64,000 nt of DNA from Peronospora farinosa (lineage: Eukaryota > Oomycota > Peronosporomycetes > Peronosporales > Peronosporaceae): NCBI GenBank assembly GCA_947646735.1, contig CANTFK010000877.1:62001-126000 (forward strand), given 5' to 3'. Made by a program: the position numbers and the translations under genes. The notes below the pieces were generated by a model. That model was not told the origin of the DNA. It did no database searches and was given only the letters and a program-made list of their open reading frames with translations. Below, in pieces: positions 21,064 through 30,097 of the stretch. Numbering within the stretch: position 1 is the first letter of the stretch; each line of letters starts with the position of its first letter.

Positions 21064-22093
21064 TTTGGACGTGCGGCCGGTACAGCACCCTCATGATGGG
21101 CGTCCACTACTTGCACCGATAATGGGGCTGGCGCACGGCACTCTGCCGCGCGATGTCCTGGCTTGAGACAACGAAAGCAAACCATTGGACGCCCGGTGCG
21201 AGCGTCACCTTTATGATGAAAGACACGTCGCCGGTCACTCGACGACTCAATCACGTCGATCTCCATTTGTTCCGGACCAGAGGCCGAGGGACGGTGACGA
21301 CCAAGGGTTTGGCATAGGCCTTTGCGACCTTAAGGTCCTCACGGAGTGCGATGGCAAATGCCTCCTCCAATGTGGCAGGCTCGGCGCGCTCCAGCGATAA
21401 GCGGGTCTGCCCCTCGCGCATACCATCCACAAAGACATTCACGTGTGTGTACATGTCCATGGGGTGCGTGATAATACACGACGCCAGATGCCTAGCCATC
21501 TGTACGTAGTCGCGCATCGCCATTTTACTCTGTCGCATCGACAGGAATCTTGATCGCACCAGTTTCTCCTCTTGTGGTGGCTCGAAGGCAAGACGGAGAT
21601 CGTCCTGGATGGTATCCAAGGTGGGAAATGCGTGCTCGTCCACAACGAGTTTACCAAGGGCCCACTCCTTGGCCTTCCCGGTGAGGCGGGAAAGAAGAAA
21701 GTTGACCTTCGCCTGTAGAGCCTCAAGAAGTCTCGAGACGATGGCGATATCAACTTCTCGGAACCACCGGTTCAGCGATAACCGGTCTTTACCTTCTCCT
21801 GATTAGGAGGAGGTTTCCATCTTCACAGCCTCATTACGTGTAGGTCGCGAGGAAGTTAAATCTCGCCGGTTGGATTCGGCGAGCTCGCGTGCCATAAACT
21901 CATGTATGGCGAGACGTTGCGCGTCAGGGGTCGCTGATCTCATCAGCGACGCGACAAATGCCTCTCCCGATATCTCCGCGAGGCGGTTAAGGGCATCCCA
22001 CTCAACACCAGTAAGATGGGGGAAGGTCGCGTGCTCCAGAAATAAATCTGGAGCGTCAAAGTACGACGATTCGCTCATCCCAAACTCGGGCAT
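21045..22093 (-). pseudogene. gag of element B
   Basis: The ATG at 22,093 is 26 bases inside the LTR. The N-terminal part ends at an in-frame TAA near 21,803 but the same register continues through a retrotransposon capsid domain ([39 protein letters not shown]) to about 21,310. After a frame change the CCHC knuckle CFRCLKPGHRAAEC appears near 21,185-21,144. A primer-binding site candidate TGGTAGCACTTTG starts at 22,117 (minus strand) and is shared with element E. Confidence 0.85.
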
Positions 22094-22119
22094 AGGAAGG
22101 ACTACAAAGTGCTACCAGG

Positions 22120-22461
22120 TGTAACGGGGCTAGAACGTACCGTCACTAGCTTACACGTGCGCTTGAGGAAGACTCAAGCCCGAGTATTAGGTATTAAGTA
22201 AATTTAACTCTGATTTTTATTTTGGTTTTAATTCGTACTAATTACGAAGATTTTAGTCGTAATAAATACTACAGTGTTCCCGCCTTTCGGGAACCACACA
22301 ATTTCAGGTTGATTTATCATTGGTCCATATTGGGGACTTTAGGCCCAATAATAAACCAATAATAAATTACCACGCTGTGCCCGCTATTCGGGCCCAGCAC
22401 CTGCCTACATATGTAATTGTTTATTTGTGTTAATGCTATATGTGTAATGTAGCCCATTACA
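22120..22461 (-). repeat. 5' LTR of element B
   Basis: A 342-bp LTR, one substitution from the left copy. The target duplication TTCTC follows at 22,462-22,466. Confidence 0.95.
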
Positions 22462-22466
22462 TTCTC

Positions 22467-22962
22467 CGTCGCTTCACCTCTTCCGGGCGGGATACCCTTT
22501 GGCCCCCCCGACGTCCAGCAGGTGTTAGACGGCTCAAGCAACGCAAGTTGAACCTCAGGATAGTTGGCCTGAGGTAGTGTCAACACTCTACGACCCGCTA
22601 CAGGAAGCGGTTTCCCTACGGGGAAGAACACAAAGGGGTCCAAGGACCAAGAACAGTCAGCCACCAAAGGGGTACATAGTACCAGGTGCATCGCTCTCGA
22701 CTAAGTCGATTGAGCCCAAGAAACCCGGTCCCAAGTGAAGTATATCCACTCGGGGACCACCAAGTCCAAGTCCTATACAAAGACCAAGTCTTTAAGTCTT
22801 CTGCGTCAACCGAGGAGCAAGACCAGCCAAGCCGACGGGTACACAAGGTGAGACCCAAGGCCAATACGACACGGTATCGGGGTACCCCCTCCGTAAGTCG
22901 GCAGTCCGGCGCTGTGTGTGTTTGTGAATCTCCTACGTTGTTTGAGAATCCACTCCACCACA
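22467..22962 (+). repeat. 3' LTR of element A, second piece
   Basis: Continues the LTR broken at 14,907 and ends CTCCACCACA, matching 4,385-4,896. The following sequence belongs to the LTR of element C. Confidence 0.9.
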
Positions 22963-23982
22963 CTTCGCTACACAACTGTCTTCGACGAGGGGCCAAAATA
23001 TATCCCTTCTTGGAACAGTGAGTAGCTTAGAGCAAGTTCTTCTTGGGTGACGGAGTCGTGCCACGTGGGGTTCAGCTCGCACTTGTGTCTGACAACACGC
23101 CTGTCTTCAACGGGGGGGCCAAATATATCCCTTCTCCGGAACAGGCGTGTGGCCAGACTAGAGTTCCTTTACACCGCGACGAAGACTTGCCAAGTAGATC
23201 GCAAATTGAGTAGTATTTAATATAGTCCTATCCTTTTATCTCCTTTACTCTATCCTTGCCTGAAGCTCTGATTCCTTGCGTCGACTAGTCTGATCCTTGT
23301 GTTAACTGGTCTGGAGTGGCTGAACCCCGAGGGGCCGAGGCCGACCAATGAGGGACCCAGGTCTACCAACATGGGATCGGGTCGACCAACGAGGGACCCA
23401 GGTCTACCAATGAGGGACTGGTATACCGACGATGGATCCAGGTCTACCAACGAGGATGGGTCGACTGACGAGAGGCCCAGGTCTACCAACGAGGGACCCA
23501 GGTCTACCAACGAGGGACCGGGCCGACAAATGAAGGATCGGGTCAACTGATGAGGGATCGGGTCGACCAACGAGGAACCCAGGTCTACCAATGAGGGACA
23601 GGGTCGACTGACGAGGGACCCAGGTCTACCAACGAGGGACCCAGGTCTATTAACGAGGGGCCGGGTCGACTAATGAAGGATCGGGTCAACTGATGAGGGA
23701 TCGGGTCAACGAGGGACCCAGGTCTACCAATGAGGGCCCCAGGCCTACTAACGAAGGGCCGGGTCGATCAATGAAGGGCCATGGTCAACTCCCTTCGGTA
23801 CCGTTTAACCGGTACCCTGATGCTGATTTTTCTTCTGTGGGTCCTGCAGATTGTTCTTTGCCAACGGTCGCACCCCCTCGAGGCCCCTGTCTCTCTGGTC
23901 TATTATCCCTGACCCACGGTCAATACTCCGAATCCAACTGGATTCTGGGGTCCCCATATCGCAAAAACAGCACTTCACCACA
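22963..23982 (-). repeat. 5' LTR of element C, distal piece with minisatellite
   Basis: On the minus strand it starts TGTGGTGAAGTGC at 23,982, the shared terminal sequence of this LTR superfamily, and runs to the edge of element A at 22,963. It includes two imperfect copies of GGCCAAATATATCCCTTCT (near 22,985 and 23,125) related to a motif in the other LTR piece near 3,905. A 21-bp minisatellite lies in its U3. Confidence 0.7.
23330..23790. repeat. 21-bp minisatellite (about 22 units)
   Basis: Imperfect tandem units of the type ACCCAGGTCTACCAACGAGGG. The unit length is a multiple of three, so one frame reads as PRSTNEG heptads, but nothing suggests it is translated. It lies inside the U3 of the LTR of element C. 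Confidence 0.85.
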
Positions 23983-26900
23983 GGAGCTTGCAAACAAGGA
24001 CATAAATTTACCAATATTAGCATCTGGTTGCGGTAGCGGGGGAAGCAGATTGCCTCTATCAGTTTGGGCTGCAGTATATCTGCGAGGGGCGACGTCAGTG
24101 ACGAGACACGCGATATATAATCGTCTGGATAGGCGTTGTGAAGATCATATAAGACAAGCATGGGACTAGTGAATTTCGCAAGCATATTGGCGAACGTATA
24201 CAGTGGGGCAAGAAACCCCACTAACGACCGCGGGTATGGTCGTGGTGGCATCAGGATCGAAGCAAATACGGTGGCGCCAAATAGTTTGAAGCGTTGTTAC
24301 AAAAACGAGGTTTTTCACATCAAGCGGGATGCAAGAATAAAGTCGACTTTCTGCACGCGGCGTTGCGCTGAATGTATCGAACGGCTATGGGACCTTGAGG
24401 CATATATGGATCCTAGACAGTGGTGCAAGCTGGCACCTGATCGTGGACTTGGAAATGCTAGTGGATGCGAAAGACTGTAACGACTCGTGCAAGTTGCCGA
24501 CGGCCAAGGTTAGCAAGGCAAAACATTCCAACAGGCTTGTGATCTTTGATGGCGAGCAACGGCAAGTCACAGTCAGCAATGTATTATATGCGGAATATCT
24601 GGCGCACAAACTTACTCTCGTACTTCACTTGAAAAAGAAAGGTGAAATGTTGACGTATACTAACGGACAACGATTTTTCAAGCGGGCAAGCAATGTTGCG
24701 AAAGTGTTTAAAGTCACGCCAAGAAAATTATTTACTAACAATGAGTGCGAAGGCAACTTCCTCATCTACATGTAGAGGTGACGTAGTGTTTGCAGCCGTG
24801 AGCACAAACAACGTAACAATCGAGAGGGATGGAAAAATCAAGTGTGTAATTTTGGACCTCCACATCTGATTTGGCCACCTCACGTTCGATACCACTGAAA
24901 AAATTGTCGACGCATCTTAATCAGAGATCAGTGAAATGATTGCAGTCGTCCCAACTGTCTCACCTGCGCACAAGAGAAACAAGCGAAGAACGCCTAGTCT
25001 AAGCAAGACACTGTGGAGCACTGCCCAATCAGCCGCATGAAAGGCGTTAGCTGCAGCGACCATAAGGAGCCGATGAAGCCGATGACGAAGATGAGGAATC
25101 GCTATATGGTGAATAACGTCATCACTTTCTTCACTACTTCCATGTGTTCGTATATAAGGCTGCAAGGATGTTCGAACATTTCTAAATTCACTCTGCGAGG
25201 TTGTTTGCCTACAGGGTACACGTGTTACGTAGCGACGAAAGAGATGAGTACAAGTGTATTGGCCTGTTCTGCAAGTCTACGGGAGTAAATCACCAAGCGA
25301 GCACAGCCAAGAACCAGGCCTCAAACAGAAAGGCAGAGCAAGGTTATTGCACGGTGCTGAACATGACAAGATGCATGATCTTTAGGAGTGGCCTCCCCTT
25401 GTACTTCAGGGTAGATGCGGTGCGATATGCCACATACGTTCGCAGCCGCAGTCCAAGCAGTACAGATCCGAAGCGCGTGTAATTACTAGATCAGCTGCCA
25501 GATAAGACGCCCAATAAATCCAGCATCGTTTTCTATAAAGCTCGTGTACCGTCCATCGCAGCCTGAGAATAAAGATAAAAAAAACCTCGGGCGGTGTAAT
25601 GGGCCACATTGCATGTATACTGTGTCCGAATAGCGGGCACAGAGTGGCAATTTATTTTTGGTTCGTTATTGGGGCCTAAAGACTCATTACGGACCAATGA
25701 TAAGTTAACCCGAAAATGTGTAGGTACTGTTAGGCGGGGACACGGTCTATTTATTTATGCTTACAAATTTTGTGGTTAGTACGAATCAAAACAATATAAA
25801 AGTCAGAGTTAAATTTACTTAATACCGAAAACTTGGGCTTGAGTCTTGCTCAAGCGCACGTGTAAGCTTGTGACGGTACGTTCTAGCCCCCTTACAGGCG
25901 AAGGCTGGCATGATCCTTGGAAAGCACGACGAGACGAAGGATTACAAGGTCTACATTTCTCGAGAGCGGGTACACAGCACGTCATAGACAGCTCCGACGT
26001 GAGACCCGACATCCGAACAATGGGTTCTGGACCGCGAGGAATTCGGCAAGCGGAAGGGACTTAATACAACACTAATTGATCGCGATATTTCTGAGCAGAA
26101 GAAGCTGCACAGCGGTGGAAAGGGGAGCGAAGAAGCGTGGCAGTCGAGGTATGACGTCGCGAGATAAGTCGTTCTGTGTGGGGTGATGACGCCAAGGCAG
26201 TTAAATTGATGTAGACAGTGATTGGACGAGTGACCAGGTACAAAACTTGTTCCCGTTATCATGACCGCTGTAATGGCGGATCTTAAGAATTACCGTGAAG
26301 TGGTGCAGTTATCACGCTCAGGCGATTAACGGAAAGCAAATTCTGCAAAGATCGAGTCGCATGAGACCATCAGCACCTAGAAAATCGTGCTGAATCCTTA
26401 AGGACAGAGATGTTGCACTTAAAATGGGTATATAAAACTAATCGCCACGCTCACAGCACGCTAAAACGGTATAAGGTAAGGCTGTTCGCCTGCAGGAACG
26501 AGCAATCTCATGACATTGATTATGGGGAAGCGGTGGAATGATGGAGCAACTAAAGATATTTACGTCCCAATGGCTAATCGGAAGCCTGCTGTGGCTTGCG
26601 CGCTGCACGACATCGGACATCGCGTTTGCTGTGCATCGAGCCAGCCGACATGCGCACAAAAAATACTTTGCGACCGCGGATCAAAAAGTAATTCAAGGAA
26701 CGATGAGCTTCACGTTTCGAACGAACGACGATAATGTAGATCGAAGAGTATTACTAGAAGGCTACAGCGACTCTGGCTACGCATCAAACCACAAGGATCG
26801 TAAGTCTGCGGGTGGTGGCGTGCTGTGACTAAAGGGAATGATAGTGAAGTAGATTTGAAAAAACAAGCAAGTGTGGCTCCGTTTTCGATGGGTGCGAAGT

Positions 26901-27187
26901 TGGTAGCGAATAAACTATTCGCTACCAACTCCACAAAATAATCGTGGATGTCCCTATGATGCTGCACATCGACAACCAGGCGGCTGTTAGAACAGATCAC
27001 CGGCGAGGACAGCTCAGGAAGGGTAAAACACATCGTGGTGCGTCGAAAAATTGTAAAGGGTTACAGCAAGAAAGGCGTAATCAAGGTGGTGTATCGTGTG
27101 TTTCGGATGATGCGGGCTAACGTACTCACCAAGCTATTCGCTGCTCCGCGGCTACGTGAGCTGCGCGAGTTAATGTCGCTGGTGTGA
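23983..27187 (+). pseudogene. Ty1/Copia element, decayed gag-pol without RT
   Basis: Recognisable pieces in order: a degenerate gag zinc knuckle near 24,290-24,345 (CYKNEVFHIKRD); the protease motif ILDSGASWHLI near 24,407; integrase pieces (LRSDERDEY near 25,220, RKAEQGYCTVLNMTRCMIF near 25,340); a post-integrase piece (LGKHDETKDYKVYISRERV near 25,918); RNase H (LIGSLLWLARCTTSDIAFAVHRASR near 26,573, LEGYSDSGYAS near 26,760); and the pol tail ANVLTKLFAAPRLRELRELMSLV stopping at 27,187. The reverse transcriptase is missing, frames shift repeatedly and stops abound. Its left end is cut by the LTR of element C, and a solo LTR interrupts integrase. Confidence 0.85.
25595..25896 (-). repeat. Old solo LTR of the element B family
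   Basis: Inverted relative to the plus strand, it runs TGTAATGGGCC...CCCCCTTACA and aligns with the element B LTR with many substitutions and about 40 bp of deletion. Flanks GGCGG and GGCGA look like a target duplication with one change. It interrupts the Copia integrase. Confidence 0.85.
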
Positions 27188-27534
27188 GGACATCCCGGGA
27201 AAGAGTGCTGAAACGGCGAGACTTTTGGATTACAGCGACTGCTGAAGTGCAGCAACTGTCCATAAAGAGGCGACTGTTTGCTGTGTGCCTTAGACAGTCG
27301 TAGGTAACGGACGGATACGAGCATGACAGAATTAAGTCTTTTCGACTTTTTTCAATTATATATTCTGAGCTCAAATGACCAATTTCATGGCTTTGGGCCA
27401 CCCTTGGTACGTATCTTAGTCATGCCATATGTATAGTATACGTCTCAGTATATATGGTTTTAAATTTCTTTTATTATTTCATTGAGGTATATCTTTGTGC
27501 TTTTAATATTGACTATACATTTGTATTTTCTAGA
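27188..27534. other. Non-coding stretch after the Copia remnant
   Basis: AT-rich sequence possibly including the Copia 3' end. I see no LTR pair, gene or repeat in it. Confidence 0.4.
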
Positions 27535-28260
27535 TTAATCCAAAACGAATGCTTGACAGCCGCAACGGATGTACAGATATTTGTTTGTCGAGGCCACAGC
27601 AGTACCTACGAAAGGAAGAGCACCCGCGGCTACACCGTCCGTGACATCTGCCGCTGCTGTCAGGGCTGCTAAGCAGCGTGCACAGGCGGTTGATGAACTG
27701 GACCACCTGATCAGAGGTGATTGTACGGCTTCCAAGTCCTATCAGGCAACGGACAATGTTGCAGTTCCCGATACGTCTGCGAAGTCATCCAAGGATACGG
27801 CTATAGCGGTGGCTCAATCTCAAGTGGCGGACGCACAACGTACTGTCGAACTACTGACTCCAACCGCTGCAAAGAAAACGATTAATGCCGACGATAAGAA
27901 AGCTTGCTACTTCGAGGCTCACGCTCATGCGTTGGAATTGGCTATTGATCGAGAAGATACAGGTCTCACCCTCAATGCTGCTCTCGACGATGCGAATGGA
28001 GACCTGCCTAATTTGGAGTACAAATATCGATCCGCTGGTAAGGAGGCGGACCGAGCGGAGACAGCGCAGCAACGGCCACAAATGAACTACAAAAATTGAC
28101 ACGCCGCTTGGCAAAATTTACACCGACAGGGCCGCCCGAGAACGAGAGAAAAAGTATTTTTATATGACTTATGCGATGCTTGCCGAAGCTGATAAAGGTT
28201 TGCGGGATTTACGATATAATTCCCATTGTAAAAGGTCCTCGATACATCTGCAGGTCATAC
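27535..28260 (+). pseudogene. Decayed coding region of unknown family
   Basis: An ATG at 27,569 opens an alanine-rich frame of 176 codons (to 28,099) with helical, charged composition (KQRAQAVDELDHLI). The neighbouring register continues the same style immediately afterwards (TNELQKLTRRLAKFTPTGPP), and another register after an A-run continues with YFYMTYAMLAEADKGLRDLRYN to about 28,215. This looks like one coiled-coil protein broken by two frameshifts. I do not recognise the family. It could be an unrelated gene remnant or part of a mobile element. Confidence 0.35.
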
Positions 28261-28453
28261 AAGTTGAAAAAAAGTGTCGTACATTGACAATGTAATTCTT
28301 ACTCGACAAATGAGTACTTTCGTAAATGAATATATCGTCATAATTTGAATACGAATTAAGAAACATGCTGATCACAATGCAATTCTGACGTTAACAAGTC
28401 GAAAATACTCGAAAGCAAAAAAAATGTGCTGACAATAATAAACAAAAAATAAA

Positions 28454-29567
28454 ATGACCGACATACAGAGCTTCACACACCAAGTGGGTGGTCACTCCAC
28501 AGCTAAGACAAGTACATTCAGAACTTGCAAATATTTGCAATAAATGAACATATTGTAGTAAAATATCTCCTTTGATCTTATGTGTTAGGTCTACGAGCCC
28601 ATAACGGCCGCATCTTGAAACCTTTCCAAAGCAAACAGCGAGGCGAACGAGAGCGTGATTTCTATGAACGTGTGTTTGTATCGGAGAAAGATTTGCCGGA
28701 GTTTGCAGCTCTCAGAGGGTTTTTACCGATGTATTTTGGTACAATGATCTTTCCTGAAGCTAAGGACGACAAGGAGGAGACGACGTCTGTCAATGAGCAG
28801 CACCATCGAGGTGCGAAATTGAGGCTGGAGCTGCTGCTGTATGTAAGTCGATAGCACTAATTGCAACTTTTGTGCAGAATTTTTGGTACTGGAGGACTTG
28901 ACGTGTGGCAGAAAATCGCCCTGTATCATGGATGTCAAGATGGGTACACACTCTTACGAAAAGGACGCGTCAGCCGAGAAGATCGCTTATGAAAAGTCCA
29001 AATGTCCGTTACAAGAGACGGCAGGGTTCCGTATCCAAGGCATGAAGGTGTTCAACTCACAGCAGCAACGCTATATTGAGTTTGACAGAAACTTTGGTCG
29101 TAGTATCACATCTATGGACGAGCTTGCTCCGGCCTTTCAACGTTACTTTCCATCGGAAGACACGACCAAGACTATGAAGTTGTTGGAAGCGGTAAGTTGC
29201 TAACGTGTCTGTCTGTGAACGAAAAATGTGCTTGTCATAGTAACAATACCCGTCTTCTTTTTGTCGCATGCAGTTCTTGCGGCGTCTTGACCAGTTGAAA
29301 GCGTGGTTTGACGAGCAGCAGGGAACGCAATTTATCGCCAGCTCCTTCCTCTTCCTGTATGACGGCGAAGAGTCATTACAAGAAGTTAAGCCCATCACAA
29401 ATGCGTACAGGGCCGACATTCGTCTCATCGACTTTGCCCACGTGTCTCACCCGGTTACTCCCAGCCACGACGAAGGCCTGCAAACTGGTATCACCACCTT
29501 AATCCAGTGCTTCCAGACACTACTTTGTGAGGCCCAAGCAGCACAGGCAACTCGTCTTGATGTATAA
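28454..29567 (+). CDS. Inositol polyphosphate kinase (IPK family)
   Basis: Four exons are inferred: 28,454-28,511, 28,589-28,810, 28,878-29,191 and 29,274-29,567, giving 295 residues. All three introns are GT-AG and 67-82 bases long. The tiny first exon supplies the family N-terminal block HQVGGH. Exon 2 has ILKP and the RGERERDFYERVF block. Exon 3 carries the inositol-phosphate-binding signature PCIMDVKMG (residues 108-116, form PxxxDxKxG). Exon 4 has SSFLFLYDG (221-229) and the metal-binding IDFAH (250-254). The family phosphorylates inositol polyphosphates such as IP3 to IP6 using ATP. Which subfamily (IP3K, IPMK or IP6K) cannot be settled by eye; the small size is closest to a minimal IPMK/IP6K-type core. 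The exon 2 donor at 28,811 was chosen because it alone keeps frame into exon 3. Confidence 0.85.
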
Positions 29568-30097
29568 ATGAATGAGGAAAAGAAGGTGTAGCACGTTTTC
29601 AGCGACAGCCGTTGCTATCAGCACTGCAGCCTCTCGACCAGCTAATAGCTTTAACGAAGTATCCGTTGCATCTAAGCATCCGCCAGTGCATTTTGTCTTC
29701 CTTTTTCTGGCTTGCTTAAGAATCTGCCTTTACGAAGTCGACTCATTACTTTCTACAAAGACATACAATATGAAGGCTCTCCTGTGTCGTCATAATGATT
29801 GTCATGGTTTGGTTCTTGGCAAACTACACTTTAATCATTCAGGACTTCCACGCACTTGGTCTCGACACAAAGTCCAGTACTAAATGCCTGAAACTCATCT
29901 GTCCATGTACCTCAATGGACACGCTTTAATCGAGATTTAGCAAAGTTGCTTAAGAAATGAAATATTTATTAAAGGCATTACTGCTTTGCCGATGTTAACG
30001 ATAGAAGAGAATTGAGCAGAACGACATCACCACAAGTAGCCGCCAATTCACAAGCGAAACGCATTCCTTTCGCGTTGAAGATAAAAAGTTACTTCAC
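29568..30097. other. Intergenic, convergent between IPK and saposin genes
   Basis: The two genes converge here. The only sizeable open frame (29,572-29,883) has no recognisable motif and looks like chance. No repeat is seen. Confidence 0.5.

Larger units (their letters stand above)
14908..22461 (-). mobile_element. Ty3/Gypsy element B, complete with LTRs and 5-bp target duplication
   Basis: A 7,554-bp minus-strand retrotransposon inserted in the 3' LTR of element A. The two 342-bp LTRs (TGTAACGGGG...CCCATTACA) differ at one position, and TTCTC flanks both ends, so the insertion is recent. Minus-strand order: primer-binding site, gag, protease, RT, RNase H, integrase, chromodomain, with a plus-strand antisense frame next to the 3' LTR. 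Despite the young LTRs the coding part needs about five frame changes and contains two nonsense codons. A purine tract (GAGAAGGGGGTGA, minus strand) precedes the 3' LTR. Confidence 0.92.
3945..22962 (+). mobile_element. Ty3/Gypsy element A with dual RNase H, interrupted by element B
   Basis: A near-complete plus-strand LTR retrotransposon about 11.5 kb long without its insert. The LTRs run TGTGGTG...CACCACA (7-bp terminal inverted repeat): 3945-4896, and 14,478-14,907 joined to 22,467-22,962. Between them lie gag with two zinc knuckles, protease, reverse transcriptase, RNase H, a second RNase H, an integrase tail with chromodomain, and a long antisense frame. It has several frameshifts and stops. 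The catalytic core of integrase is deleted, so the element is non-autonomous. It sits inside the LTR of element C; no clear target duplication was found. Confidence 0.85.

Noticed and set aside
23299..23991. Open frames with PRSTNEG repeats as a repetitive protein
   Set aside because: They are produced by the 21-bp minisatellite whose period is a multiple of three, lie inside an LTR, and lack a start or any flanking coding signal.
29572..29883. 103-residue frame downstream of the IPK gene
   Set aside because: Starts four bases after the IPK stop in what should be its 3' UTR; no motif.
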